Under the pieces are notes generated by a model that was not told where the DNA came from, ran no database searches, and saw only the letters and a program-made list of their open reading frames with translations. From NCBI GenBank assembly GCA_014649555.1, contig BMTG01000001.1:372001-436000 (forward strand): a stretch of 64,000 nt of DNA, given 5' to 3'. The number at the start of each line of letters is the position of its first letter. The first letter of the stretch is position 1. A program made the position numbers and the translations under genes. This stretch comes from Streptomyces globisporus. Lineage in GTDB: Bacteria > Actinomycetota > Actinomycetes > Streptomycetales > Streptomycetaceae. This document shows, piece after piece, positions 50,888-60,415 of this stretch.

Positions 50888-53113
50888 ATGGCGGAATCGC
50901 CCACACCAGCACCACCTGCCTCACCAGCAGCAGGGCGGCGGGGGCCGACCCCGAAGTCCATAGCCGTCTGGAGCCTGGTGGCCCTGGCCGGCGCCATCGG
51001 CTGGGCCACCCTCGCGCTCTCGCGGGGTGAAGAGGTCTCGGCCGCCTGGATGCTGGCGGCGGCCCTCGGTTCGTACGCCATCGCGTACCGCTTCTACTCC
51101 CGGTTCATCGCCAACCGGGTCCTGAAGGCCGACAAGAACCGTGCGACCCCGGCCGAACGGCTGGACAACGGTGTCGACTTCCACCCCACCGACCGCCGGG
51201 TGCTTTTCGGTCACCACTTCGCCGCCATCGCCGGGGCGGGGCCGCTGGTCGGCCCCGTGCTCGCCGCGCAGATGGGTTATCTGCCCGGCACGATCTGGCT
51301 CGTCGTCGGCGTCATCTTCGCCGGCGCCGTCCAGGACATGGTGACGCTCTTCTTCTCGACCCGCCGCAACGGCCGTTCGCTCGGTCAGATGGCGCGCGAC
51401 GAGATTGGCCCGGTCGGCGGGATCGCCGCCCTGGTCGCGGTCTTCATCATCATGATCATCCTGCTCGCGGTCCTCGCGCTGGTCATCGTGAACGCGCTCG
51501 CGCACTCGCCGTGGGGCGTCTTCTCCATCGGCATGACGATCCCGATCGCCCTCTTCATGGGCGTCTATCTGCGCGTCCTGCGGCCCGGCAAGGTCAGCGA
51601 GGTCTCCTTCATAGGCGTCGCGCTGCTGCTCCTCGCGATCGTCTCGGGCGGCTGGGTCGCCGAGTCGTCCTGGGCGGACTTCTTCACGCTGGAGCCGGGC
51701 ACGCTGGTCATCTGGATGATCGTGTACGGGTTCCTCGCCTCCGTGCTCCCCGTCTGGCTGCTGCTGGCCCCGCGCGACTACCTCTCCACCTTCATGAAGG
51801 TCGGCACGATCGGGCTGCTGGCCCTCGGCGTGGTCGTCGCGCTGCCGACCCTGAAGATGCCCGCGGTCACCGACTTCGCCTCCAGCGGCTCGGGCCCGGT
51901 CTTCGCCGGCTCGATGTTCCCGTTCGTCTTCATCACCATCGCCTGCGGTGCGCTCTCCGGCTTCCACTCCCTGGTCTCCTCCGGCACCACGCCGAAGATG
52001 GTCCAGAAGGAGACGCAGATCCGGATGATCGGCTACGGCTCCATGCTGGTCGAGTCGTTCGTCGCGATCATGGCGATGATCGCCGCCTGCATCATCGACC
52101 CCGGCCTCTACTTCGCCATCAACGCGCCCGTCGGTGTGATCGGCGACAGCGTCCAGTCCGCCTCGCAGGCCGTCGCCAACTTCGGCTTCACCATCACCCC
52201 GGACGCCCTGGCCCGGGCGGCCGCGGACGTCGAGGAGGCGAGCCTGCTCTCCCGGACCGGTGGCGCGCCCACGTTCGCGCTCGGCATGTCGGAGATCTTC
52301 TCCGCGGTCGTCGGCGGAACCGCGATGAAGGCGTTCTGGTACCACTTCGCCATCATGTTCGAGGCGCTCTTCATCCTCACCACGGTGGACGCCGGCACCC
52401 GGGTCGGGCGCTTCATGCTCCAGGACATGCTGGGCAACGCCTACAAGCCGTTCCGCGAGGTCAGCTGGAAGCCGGGCGTCTGGTTCGCCAGTGCCGTCGT
52501 GGTCGGCGGCTGGGGGTACTTCCTCTGGGTCGGCGTGCACGACCCGCTGGGCGGCATCAACCAGCTCTTCCCGCTCTTCGGCATCGCCAACCAGCTGCTG
52601 GCCGCCGTCGCGCTGGCCGTCTGCACCACTCTGCTCGTCAAGTCCGGCCGGCTGAAGTGGGCGTGGGTCACCGCGGTCCCGCTCGCCTGGGACGTGGCGG
52701 TCACGCTCACCGCGAGCTGGCAGAAGATCTTCTCCGACGACGTGAAGGTCGGCTTCTTCGCCCAGCGCGACAAGTACCAGGCGGGCATCGACGCGGGCGA
52801 GGTGCTGGCGCCGGCCAAGTCCATGGACGACATGCGGACCGTCGTCACCAACTCCACGGTCGACGGGGTGCTGAGCGCGCTCTTCGCGCTCCTCATCATC
52901 GTGGTGCTCGTGGACGCCGGCCGGGTCTGCTACAAGGCCATCCGCGACCCCGAGAGCGTCAAGCTCCACGAGGCGCCGTACGTCGAGTCCAAGCTCGTCG
53001 CCCCGGCCTCGCTCTTCGCGACCAAGGAGGAGAAGGCCGAACTGGTCGCCGCCGGCGTCGGACCCGAGGGCGGCATCCGCAAGGAGCCGGCGGAGACGGG
53101 GAGCCGGACATGA
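50888..53113 (+). CDS. cstA: carbon starvation protein CstA, peptide/pyruvate transporter
   Basis: 741 aa with about 16-18 membrane helices. The CstA N-terminal part has G-H-H-F-A-A-I-A-G-A-G-P-L-V-G-P-V-L-A-A-Q-M-G-Y and the Q-D motif; the C-terminal region has G-T-A-M-K-A-F-W-Y-H. In E. coli the family imports peptides and pyruvate on carbon limitation. It is translationally coupled to the small YbdD-type gene. Confidence 0.94.
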   Translation: MAESPTPAPPASPAAGRRGPTPKSIAVWSLVALAGAIGWATLALSRGEEVSAAWMLAAALGSYAIAYRFYSRFIANRVLKADKNRATPAERLDNGVDFHPTDRRVLFGHHFAAIAGAGPLVGPVLAAQMGYLPGTIWLVVGVIFAGAVQDMVTLFFSTRRNGRSLGQMARDEIGPVGGIAALVAVFIIMIILLAVLALVIVNALAHSPWGVFSIGMTIPIALFMGVYLRVLRPGKVSEVSFIGVALLLLAIVSGGWVAESSWADFFTLEPGTLVIWMIVYGFLASVLPVWLLLAPRDYLSTFMKVGTIGLLALGVVVALPTLKMPAVTDFASSGSGPVFAGSMFPFVFITIACGALSGFHSLVSSGTTPKMVQKETQIRMIGYGSMLVESFVAIMAMIAACIIDPGLYFAINAPVGVIGDSVQSASQAVANFGFTITPDALARAAADVEEASLLSRTGGAPTFALGMSEIFSAVVGGTAMKAFWYHFAIMFEALFILTTVDAGTRVGRFMLQDMLGNAYKPFREVSWKPGVWFASAVVVGGWGYFLWVGVHDPLGGINQLFPLFGIANQLLAAVALAVCTTLLVKSGRLKWAWVTAVPLAWDVAVTLTASWQKIFSDDVKVGFFAQRDKYQAGIDAGEVLAPAKSMDDMRTVVTNSTVDGVLSALFALLIIVVLVDAGRVCYKAIRDPESVKLHEAPYVESKLVAPASLFATKEEKAELVAAGVGPEGGIRKEPAETGSRT

Positions 53114-53313
53114 CGGTCGCGGACGTACGACGGGTGGCCGGACGGATCCGCTGGTACGTCCGTGAGCTGACCGGCGAGTCCACGTACGACCGCTATGTGG
53201 CGCACGCGAGGACGCACGATCCGGACGCACCGGTGATGTCCCGCCGCGCCTTCGAACGCAGCCGTACGGACGCCCGCGAGGCGGATCCCCGCGAGGGCTT
53301 CCGCTGCTGCTGA
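53110..53313 (+). CDS. YbdD/YjiX family small protein, CstA partner
   Basis: 67 aa. Y-D-R-Y-V-A-H and P-V-M-S-R-R-A-F-E-R-S-R are the YbdD/YjiX core. It ends in F-R-C-C. It starts in an ATGA overlap with cstA; the same pairing (CstA-YbdD, BtsT-YjiX) occurs in enterobacteria, where the small protein is needed for transport. Confidence 0.9.
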   Translation: MTVADVRRVAGRIRWYVRELTGESTYDRYVAHARTHDPDAPVMSRRAFERSRTDAREADPREGFRCC

Positions 53314-53434
53314 GCACCACGGGCCGCACCGGGGCCGCCGCATCCGCCCAGGGGCGCGGTGGCCCCTTTCCGCGTCCCCGGCCGGGCATGGCCGTGCGGA
53401 ACACCGAGCCCTCGCCGTAGATAAGGATGTGCTC

Positions 53435-54127
53435 ATGACACCGCGCTTCCGGTCACCCCGGCTCCGCCCCCTCCTCCTGACCACCACGCTGACCATGACG
53501 CTGGCCCTCGCCCTGGCGGCGACGGGCTGCGGCACCGAGCCGGCGCCCGGCTCGCAGACGGCGGCCGACCGGAGTTCCTCGGCCGATCCGGCACCCGACC
53601 GGGCGGAGTTGGAGGCGCGGGCGAGCGCCGCCCAGCTCGTCGCGGAGCATGTGTGGGTGACCGAGGCCGCGGGCTACGCCCTGGCCCGCCAGTCGGTCGG
53701 GGTGCTCGGCGACGACGGGTTCGGCAGCGTCTACACCGAGCCGGACGGCGGGCAGATCCGGCTGTCGGTGGAACGCCTCCCGCACGCCGACGCCGACTGC
53801 ACGGACGGCCCCGCGTCGGGCAGCGCCCAGGAGCCCCTGGTGACGTGCGAGCGGGACGGCGAACAGTGGTACCGGGCCACGGAGTCGGGTCACGCGTACG
53901 CCCGGGAACAGGACGGCCTGGTGGTGACGTTGAGCGGACCACGCCAGGAGGTGGACCGGGCGACGCTGCGCGCGGCGGCCCGGGCCGCCCACCGCGCCGA
54001 CGACTACGAACTGGACCGGGTTCTGCCGCCGGCCGGGGAGGCCGCCGGGCGACAGCCCGTCGAGCGCGGCGATCTGCCGCCGGAGGGCGACGGGGCCCCG
54101 AACAATGAAGTGGGAGCGAGCGGCTGA
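53435..54127 (+). CDS. putative lipoprotein
   Basis: 230 aa. The N-terminus is basic, then a long hydrophobic stretch ending A-A-T-G-C with Cys as lipidated residue. The mature part has no known domain but has four Cys positions including D-C-T-D and V-T-C-E. AAGGA precedes the ATG; a GTG two codons earlier is possible. It overlaps the GNAT gene by one base. Confidence 0.75.
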   Translation: MTPRFRSPRLRPLLLTTTLTMTLALALAATGCGTEPAPGSQTAADRSSSADPAPDRAELEARASAAQLVAEHVWVTEAAGYALARQSVGVLGDDGFGSVYTEPDGGQIRLSVERLPHADADCTDGPASGSAQEPLVTCERDGEQWYRATESGHAYAREQDGLVVTLSGPRQEVDRATLRAAARAAHRADDYELDRVLPPAGEAAGRQPVERGDLPPEGDGAPNNEVGASG

Positions 54128-54636
54128 TGGATCTGACGATCAGGGTGGCCGAGCCGGCCGAGTACGGCGTGCTCGGCGAGATCGTCGCCGAGGCGTATCT
54201 CGGTGACGGTCTGCTGGACGGGCCGCAGGACCCGTACCTCCGCAAACTGCGGGCGGTGGAGCAGCGGGCGGCCGAGGCGGAGACGCTGGTCGCGCTCGAC
54301 GCGGACGGGGTGGTGCTCGGCGGTGTGACGTATGCCGCTCCCGGCACGCCGTGGCGCGACATCGCCGGTCCGGACGAGGCCGAATTCCGGATGCTGGCCG
54401 TGGCCCGCGAGGGGCGTGGACGGGGCGTGGGCGAGGCGCTCGTACGGGCGTGCATCGAGCGGGCCCGGTCGGCGGAAGGCGTCCGGGCGCTGGTGCTGTC
54501 GACGCAGCCGGCCATGCTCTCAGCCCATAGGATCTACCGTCGGCTCGGCTTTCTGCGGACCCCCGAACGGGACTGGGAGCCGGTGCCGGGCCTACGGCTC
54601 ATGACCTTCCGGCTGCCGCTGGAGGCGGTGTCCTGA
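54127..54636 (+). CDS. GNAT-family N-acetyltransferase
   Basis: 169 aa. F-R-M-L-A-V-A-R-E-G-R-G-R-G-V-G (acetyl-CoA binding) and A-H-R-I-Y-R-R-L-G-F are clear. The substrate is unknown. It is coupled to the lipoprotein gene (TGATG) and followed by a strong terminator. Confidence 0.87.
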   Translation: MDLTIRVAEPAEYGVLGEIVAEAYLGDGLLDGPQDPYLRKLRAVEQRAAEAETLVALDADGVVLGGVTYAAPGTPWRDIAGPDEAEFRMLAVAREGRGRGVGEALVRACIERARSAEGVRALVLSTQPAMLSAHRIYRRLGFLRTPERDWEPVPGLRLMTFRLPLEAVS

Positions 54637-54662
54637 GGGGCACATGAAATCGACGCGACACA

Positions 54663-54700
54663 ACATGTGGGGGCCGCAGCATCTGGCGGCCCCCACATGT
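54663..54700 (+). terminator. terminator after the GNAT gene
   Basis: 15-bp perfect stem ACATGTGGGGGCCGC with its complement, 8-base loop, 27 bases after the stop. It ends just before the cobalamin riboswitch. Confidence 0.8.
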
Positions 54701-54711
54701 ATGCTCGACCT

Positions 54712-54814
54712 CGCTGTCGCCGCAGGGGAATCCGGTGCGAATCCGGAACTGTCCCGCAACGGTGTGATCAGTGTGCTTTTGCGCACCTGCAAGTCCGAAG
54801 ACCTGTCGACAGCG
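54712..54814 (+). ncRNA. cobalamin (AdoCbl) riboswitch aptamer upstream of nrdAB
   Basis: P1 is closed by CGCTGTCG (54712-54719) pairing with CGACAGCG (54807-54814). The conserved core GGGAATCCGGTG...GAATCCGGAACTG, the CCCGCAACGGTG segment and the B12-box part AAGTCCGAAGACCTG are all present. In Streptomyces this riboswitch shuts off class I RNR when B12 is plentiful and the B12-dependent class II enzyme can work. The expression platform follows (54815-54961); GGCTTCCC at 54915 can pair with the SD-containing GGGAAAGCC at 54951-54959, which fits translational control. Confidence 0.93.
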
Positions 54815-54961
54815 CGTCCGGCTCGACCGAACCGGACGCCAGACGTCCGGGCCTCGCGGATAGGCCGGTGGACGCCGTCAGCAGTGCTGCCCCGCCCCGG
54901 GTTTCGCGCTGCCCGGCTTCCCCTCCTTCCGCAGGCCCCCTGCCGAGCGAGGGAAAGCCCA

Positions 54962-57376
54962 GTGACCATCGCGCCCGCCGATCCGGTTTCAGCCACCGAA
55001 TCCGCCGAGTCGACCCCGGCCGGGAAAGCCCCGAACGACGGACCCGGGACCGCTTTGCTGCGGACCCTGACCGACCTCACCGTCGATCTTCCCGACACCG
55101 ACCCCGGACGGGTCGCCGCCGCAGCACTGCGCGGGCGCAACGCCCGCTCCGACGAGGCCGAGCTGCGCATGCTGGCCACCGAGGCAGCCGCGGGGCTGAT
55201 CTCCGAGGACCCGGCGTACTCCCGGCTGGCCGCCCGGCTGCTGACCCTCTCGATCGCCGACGAGGCCGCGGGCCAAGGCGCGACGTCCTTCTCCGCCTCG
55301 GTCGCCGTGGGCCACCGCGAGGGCCTGATCGCCGACCGCACCGCCGCCTTCGTCGAGCTGCACGCGAAGGCGCTGGACGAGCTGGTCGAGCGGACGCTGG
55401 CCGAGGGCGCGGACGACCGCTTCGGCTACTTCGGTCTCCGTACGCTGCACAGCCGTTACCTGCTGCGCCACCCGATCACCCGCCAGGTCATCGAGACCCC
55501 GCAGCACTTCATGCTGCGCGTGGCCGCGGGCCTCGCCGAGGACGAGTCGGTGCGGGCGCTGGACGAGGTCGCCGCGCTCTACGGGCTGATGAGCAAGCTG
55601 GACTATCTCCCCTCCTCCCCCACCCTCTTCAACTCCGGTACCCGGCACCCGCAGATGTCCTCCTGCTATCTGCTGGACTCGCCGAAGGACGAGCTGGACT
55701 CGATCTACGACCGCTACCACCAGGTGGCGCGGCTCTCGAAGCACGCGGGCGGCATCGGTCTGTCGTACTCCCGCATCCGCGCCCGGGGTTCGCTGATCCG
55801 GGGCACCAACGGGCACTCCAACGGCATCGTGCCCTTCCTCAAGACGCTGGACGCCTCGGTGGCGGCGGTGAACCAGGGCGGCCGGCGCAAGGGCGCCGCG
55901 GCGGTCTACCTGGAGACCTGGCACGCGGACATCGAGGAGTTCCTGGAGCTCCGCGACAACACCGGTGAGGACCAGCGGCGTACGCACAACCTGAACCTGG
56001 CGCACTGGATCCCGGACGAGTTCATGCGCCGGGTCGACGCGGACACCGAGTGGTCGCTGTTCTCCCCGGCGGACGTGCCCGAGCTGGTCGACCTGTGGGG
56101 CGACGAGTTCGACGCGGCCTACCGCGCGGCCGAGGCCAAGGGCCTGGCCCGCAAGACGATGCCGGCGCGTGAGCTGTACGGCCGGATGATGCGGACCCTC
56201 GCGCAGACCGGCCAGGGCTGGATGACGTTCAAGGACGCCTCCAACCGGACCGCGAACCAGACCGCCGAGCCGGGCCGGGTCGTGCACTCCTCGAACCTGT
56301 GCACGGAGATCCTGGAGGTCACCGACGACGGCGAGACGGCCGTCTGCAACCTGGGCTCGGTCAACCTGGGCGCGTTCGTGGCGAACGGCTCGATCGACTG
56401 GGACCGTCTGGACTCCACGGTCCGCACCGCGGTCACCTTCCTGGACCGGGTCGTCGACATCAACTTCTACCCGACCGAGCAGGCCGGGAACTCCAACTCC
56501 CGCTGGCGGCCGGTCGGCCTGGGCGCCATGGGCCTCCAGGACGTCTTCTTCCAGCTGCGCCTGCCGTTCGACTCGCCCGAGGCGCGCGCGCTCTCCACGA
56601 AGATCTCCGAGCGGATCATGCTGGCCGCGTACGAGGCGTCCTGCGACCTCGCCGAGCGCTCGGGCCCGCTGCCCGCGTGGTCGGAGACGCGTGCCGCGCG
56701 TGGTGTGCTGCACCCCGACCACTACGACACCGAGCTGAACTGGCCGGAGCGCTGGGACGCCCTGCGTGCCCGGGTCGCGAAGACCGGTATGCGCAACTCC
56801 CTGCTGCTCGCCATCGCGCCGACCGCGACGATCGCCTCGATCGCGGGCGTGTACGAGTGCATCGAGCCGCAGGTCTCCAACCTGTTCAAGCGCGAGACGC
56901 TCAGCGGTGAGTTCCTCCAGGTCAACGCCTACCTGGTGGACGAGCTGAAGAAGCTCGGCGTGTGGGACGCCCGCACCCGTGAGGCGCTGCGCGAGGCCAG
57001 CGGCTCCGTGCAGGGCTTCGCCTGGATCCCCGAGGACGTGCGGGCGCTGTACCGCACGGCGTGGGAGATCCCGCAGCGCGGTCTGATCGACATGGCGGCG
57101 GCCCGTACGCCGTTCCTGGACCAGAGCCAGTCGCTCAACCTGTTCCTGGAGACGCCGACGATCGGCAAGCTCTCCTCGATGTACGCGTACGCCTGGAAGC
57201 AGGGGCTGAAGACGACGTACTACCTGCGTTCGCGCCCGGCGACCCGGATCGCCCGTGCCGCGTCCGGCCAGGCGTCGGCCGCCGCCCCCATTCCCGTACA
57301 GCAGGCTTCGGCGCCCGACGCGGACGCCATCGCCTGCTCTCTCGAAAACCCCGAGTCCTGCGAGGCCTGCCAGTAA
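54962..57376 (+). CDS. nrdA: class I ribonucleotide reductase alpha subunit
   Basis: 804 aa from a GTG with GAGGGA upstream. An ATP-cone-like N-terminal region is short or atypical. The catalytic barrel has S-S-C-Y-L-L-D-S, N-L-C-T-E-I-L and A-V-C-N-L-G-S-V-N-L (active-site Cys and N-x-C-x-E motif), P-T-A-T-I-A-S-I-A, and a C-terminal C-E-A-C redox pair. It makes dNDPs with NrdB. The stop overlaps nrdB by one base. Confidence 0.95.
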   Translation: MTIAPADPVSATESAESTPAGKAPNDGPGTALLRTLTDLTVDLPDTDPGRVAAAALRGRNARSDEAELRMLATEAAAGLISEDPAYSRLAARLLTLSIADEAAGQGATSFSASVAVGHREGLIADRTAAFVELHAKALDELVERTLAEGADDRFGYFGLRTLHSRYLLRHPITRQVIETPQHFMLRVAAGLAEDESVRALDEVAALYGLMSKLDYLPSSPTLFNSGTRHPQMSSCYLLDSPKDELDSIYDRYHQVARLSKHAGGIGLSYSRIRARGSLIRGTNGHSNGIVPFLKTLDASVAAVNQGGRRKGAAAVYLETWHADIEEFLELRDNTGEDQRRTHNLNLAHWIPDEFMRRVDADTEWSLFSPADVPELVDLWGDEFDAAYRAAEAKGLARKTMPARELYGRMMRTLAQTGQGWMTFKDASNRTANQTAEPGRVVHSSNLCTEILEVTDDGETAVCNLGSVNLGAFVANGSIDWDRLDSTVRTAVTFLDRVVDINFYPTEQAGNSNSRWRPVGLGAMGLQDVFFQLRLPFDSPEARALSTKISERIMLAAYEASCDLAERSGPLPAWSETRAARGVLHPDHYDTELNWPERWDALRARVAKTGMRNSLLLAIAPTATIASIAGVYECIEPQVSNLFKRETLSGEFLQVNAYLVDELKKLGVWDARTREALREASGSVQGFAWIPEDVRALYRTAWEIPQRGLIDMAAARTPFLDQSQSLNLFLETPTIGKLSSMYAYAWKQGLKTTYYLRSRPATRIARAASGQASAAAPIPVQQASAPDADAIACSLENPESCEACQ

Positions 57377-58395
57377 TGAGCACCACGAACAACGAGAAGA
57401 ACCTGCTCGACCCGGGATTCGAGCTGACCCTGCGTCCCATGCGTTACCCGGACTTCTACGAGCGCTACCGGGACGCGATCAAGAACACCTGGACCGTGGA
57501 GGAGGTCGACCTCCACTCGGACGTCGCCGACCTCGCGAAGCTGTCGCCGGGTGAGCAGCACATGATCGGCCGGCTGGTGGCGTTCTTCGCGACCGGTGAC
57601 TCGATCGTCTCGAACAACCTCGTGCTGACGCTGTACAAGCACATCAACTCCCCCGAGGCGCGGCTGTACCTGTCGCGGCAGCTGTTCGAGGAGGCCGTGC
57701 ACGTCCAGTTCTATCTGACGCTCCTGGACACCTATCTGCCCGACCCGGACGACCGGGCGGCGGCGTTCGACGCGGTCGAGGAGATCCCGTCGATCCGCGA
57801 GAAGGCGCAGTTCTGCTTCAAGTGGATGGACTCGGTCGAGAAGATCGAGCGGCTGGAGACGAAGGCGGACCGCCGTCGCTTCCTGCTGAACCTGATCTGC
57901 TTCGCGGCCTGCATCGAGGGGCTGTTCTTCTACGGGGCGTTCGCGTACGTGTACTGGTTCCGCTCGCGCGGTCTGCTGCACGGTCTCGCCACGGGCACCA
58001 ACTGGGTGTTCCGTGACGAGACGATGCACATGAACTTCGCGTTCGAGGTCGTGGACACCGTCCGCAAGGAGGAGCCGGAGCTCTTCGACGACGCACTCCA
58101 GCAGCAGGTCACCGACATGCTGAAGGAAGCGGTCGAGGCGGAGCTGCAGTTCGGCCGCGACCTGTGCGGCGAGGGCCTGCCGGGCATGAACACCGAGTCG
58201 ATGCGCCAGTACCTGGAGTGCGTCGCCGACCAGCGGCTCGCCCGCCTCGGCTTCCCGACGGTGTACGGCTCGGAGAACCCGTTCTCGTTCATGGAGCTGC
58301 AGGGCGTGCAGGAGCTGACGAACTTCTTCGAGCGCCGCCCGTCCGCCTACCAGGTGGCGGTGGAGGGCTCGGTCGGGTTCGACGACGACTTCTAG
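57376..58395 (+). CDS. nrdB: class I ribonucleotide reductase beta subunit
   Basis: 339 aa. Iron ligands and radical Tyr can be placed: D in F-F-A-T-G-D-S-I, and E-E-A-V-H-V-Q-F-Y, where E, H(+3) and Y(+7) match E. coli E115/H118/Y122, so it is Tyr-type (Ia), not the Phe-type Ic. Later E-G and E-T-M-H-M provide the second ligand set. Confidence 0.95.
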   Translation: MSTTNNEKNLLDPGFELTLRPMRYPDFYERYRDAIKNTWTVEEVDLHSDVADLAKLSPGEQHMIGRLVAFFATGDSIVSNNLVLTLYKHINSPEARLYLSRQLFEEAVHVQFYLTLLDTYLPDPDDRAAAFDAVEEIPSIREKAQFCFKWMDSVEKIERLETKADRRRFLLNLICFAACIEGLFFYGAFAYVYWFRSRGLLHGLATGTNWVFRDETMHMNFAFEVVDTVRKEEPELFDDALQQQVTDMLKEAVEAELQFGRDLCGEGLPGMNTESMRQYLECVADQRLARLGFPTVYGSENPFSFMELQGVQELTNFFERRPSAYQVAVEGSVGFDDDF

Positions 58396-58419
58396 GCCCT
58401 TTGCGGATTCCGTACGACA

Positions 58420-58457
58420 GAAGGCCCCACCGTGCTGCTGAGCACGGTGGGGCCTTC
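58420..58457 (+). terminator. terminator after nrdB
   Basis: 17-bp perfect stem with GCTG loop, 24 bases after the nrdB stop. Confidence 0.87.
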
Positions 58458-58501
58458 CGCGTCCCCTGACGGCATGACGAGGGCCGGCCGAACGGAAAAA
58501 C

Positions 58502-58518
58502 ACTTGGACTAGACCAAG
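58502..58518. promoter_or_regulatory. dre-like palindrome upstream of the ABC-2 exporter
   Basis: CTTGGACTAGACCAAG, core TGGACTAGACCA (58505-58516), one mismatch to the dre palindrome and with symmetric flanks. It lies 69 bases before the ABC ATPase start. Confidence 0.5.
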
Positions 58519-58584
58519 CCTCGGCGTGCAGACTCGCAGATCGATCACGCCCGACCGGGCCCGGATCGCTCCAGAGAGGCGCAC

Positions 58585-59556
58585 ATGCCCGTCATAGAAG
58601 TGGCAGACCTCGTCAAGGAGTTCAGCCGACCCACACGGCAGGAGGGCCGCTTCGCGGGCCTCCGTACGCTGCTGACGCGTGAGCAGACCGTCAAGCGTGC
58701 CGTCGACGGCGTGAACTTCACGGTTCAGCAGGGCGAGATGGTCGGCTATCTCGGCCCCAACGGTGCGGGGAAGTCCACCACCATCAAGATGCTCACCGGC
58801 ATCCTCGTCCCGACCTCCGGCACCGTCACGGTTGCCGGTGCCACGCCCTGGCGGGACCGGTCCCGCAACGCCCGCCGGATAGGCGTGGTCTTCGGCCAGC
58901 GCAGCCAGCTCTGGTGGGACCTGCCGCTGCGCGACTCGCTCTGGCTGATCAGCCGCCTCTACGACGTTCCGGAGGCCCGGTTCCGCGAGAGGCAGCGGCA
59001 GTTCGGTGAGGTGCTCGACCTCGGTCCGTTCCTCGACACTCCCGTCCGCCAGCTCTCCCTGGGCCAGCGGATGCGCGGCGACCTCGCCGCCGCGATGCTC
59101 TACGACCCGGACATCCTCTATCTGGACGAGCCGACCGTCGGGCTCGACGTCATCGCCAAGGAGCGGATACGCACCTTCGTCGGGGAGCTGAACCGCGCGT
59201 CGGGCACCACGGTCGTCCTCACCACCCACGACCTCGACGACGTCGAGGAACTCTGCGACCGGATCATCCTCATCGACCACGGCAGGGTCGCCTACGACGG
59301 CGCGGTGGACGAGCTGAAGACCCGCTACGCGCCGCACCGCGAACTCGTGGTGCAGACCGACCGGCTGGAGAGCGTCGAAGGCGCGGAGGTCGTCCGCCGC
59401 GAGGACGGCAAGGTGTGGCTGCGCTTCGACCCCGTCCGCACCCCGCCCGCCGAGCTGGTGGCCGCGGTGCTGGAGCGGCACCGGGTGACCGACCTCTCGA
59501 TCGTGGAACCCGAGCTGGAGAGCGTCATCCACCGGATCTACGCGGACCGCGGATGA
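58585..59556 (+). CDS. ABC-2 exporter ATP-binding protein
   Basis: 323 aa. Walker A G-P-N-G-A-G-K-S-T-T, Q-loop region, signature L-S-L-G-Q-R-M-R (variant LSGGQ), Walker B I-L-Y-L-D-E-P, H-loop T-H-D. A long N-terminal insert precedes V-D-G-V-N-F. It energises the two following permeases (ATGA overlap). The substrate is unknown; PF06182-type permeases export lipids or drugs. Confidence 0.92.
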   Translation: MPVIEVADLVKEFSRPTRQEGRFAGLRTLLTREQTVKRAVDGVNFTVQQGEMVGYLGPNGAGKSTTIKMLTGILVPTSGTVTVAGATPWRDRSRNARRIGVVFGQRSQLWWDLPLRDSLWLISRLYDVPEARFRERQRQFGEVLDLGPFLDTPVRQLSLGQRMRGDLAAAMLYDPDILYLDEPTVGLDVIAKERIRTFVGELNRASGTTVVLTTHDLDDVEELCDRIILIDHGRVAYDGAVDELKTRYAPHRELVVQTDRLESVEGAEVVRREDGKVWLRFDPVRTPPAELVAAVLERHRVTDLSIVEPELESVIHRIYADRG

Positions 59557-60410
59557 CCGCCCCGACGGCCTCCGCCACGAAGACGGCCCCCACCTCCGCG
59601 AAGCAGCCGCCCGGATCACTGCTGCGGGCTCATCTCGCCTGCGCCCGGATGGAGTTCCGCGCCGCCCTCACCTACCGCACGGCCTATCTGTCGTCCTTCG
59701 CCATGATGCTCCTCCAGATCTGGCTGCTGACGGTGGTCTGGAAAGCCCTCTACGACGGCCGCGCGGAGGTGGACGGGCTCAGCCTCACCACCATGACGGC
59801 GTACGCGACGCTGACGACGCTCCAGTACCAGCTCGTCAGCCCGTGGCGGTCCTCCCCCATCGACCAGCGGGTACGGGAGGGCAAGGTCGCCGTGGACCTG
59901 CTGCGGCCCGTCGGCTTTCCCGGGCAGATGCTCGCCGGCCAGCTCGGGTGGGCATCGGCCGCAGTCCCGGTCCTGCTGGTGGCGCTGCCGTTCGCGCTGC
60001 TGATCGGAGCGGGCCGATCGCCCGCATCGGCGGCCGCGGGGTTCGCCTACCCGGTGGCGCTGATCGGCGCGCTGCTCGTGAACCAGCTGCTCGGGCTGCT
60101 GCTCGGCATGGTCTCCTTCTGGACCCTGGAGGTGAGCGGCGCCCTCATGGCCTACCGCTTCGTCGCACAGTTCTTCTCCGGGGCCCTGGTCCCGTTGTGG
60201 TTCATGCCGGGACCGGTGAGGGCGGCCGCGGAATGGCTGCCCTTCCAGGCCACCGCGTACACCCCCGCGGCCGTCTACCTGGGCCAGGTCGAGGGCCTGG
60301 GCATCGTGGCCGCCCTGGGGGTCCAGCTCGCCTGGATCGGCGCGCTCGGCGCGCTGGCCGCGTTCGTCTGGTCGCGCGCCCGGCGCCGCGTCATGTCGCA
60401 GGGAGGATGA
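59553..60410 (+). CDS. ABC-2 family permease 1
   Basis: 285 aa, six helices after a 30-residue cytoplasmic N-terminus. It belongs to the ABC2_membrane_6-type (conserved F-R-A-A-L-T-Y-R-T-A-Y; W-R-S-S-P-I-D-Q-R-V-R-E-G-K-V-A-V-D-L-L-R-P). Coupled to the ATPase gene. Confidence 0.9.
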   Translation: MTAPTASATKTAPTSAKQPPGSLLRAHLACARMEFRAALTYRTAYLSSFAMMLLQIWLLTVVWKALYDGRAEVDGLSLTTMTAYATLTTLQYQLVSPWRSSPIDQRVREGKVAVDLLRPVGFPGQMLAGQLGWASAAVPVLLVALPFALLIGAGRSPASAAAGFAYPVALIGALLVNQLLGLLLGMVSFWTLEVSGALMAYRFVAQFFSGALVPLWFMPGPVRAAAEWLPFQATAYTPAAVYLGQVEGLGIVAALGVQLAWIGALGALAAFVWSRARRRVMSQGG

Positions 60411-60415
60411 GGGCG

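Noticed and set aside
57220-59619. 799-codon minus-strand frame over nrdB and the ABC ATPase
   Set aside because: No recognisable domain; both plus-strand genes have complete catalytic motifs.
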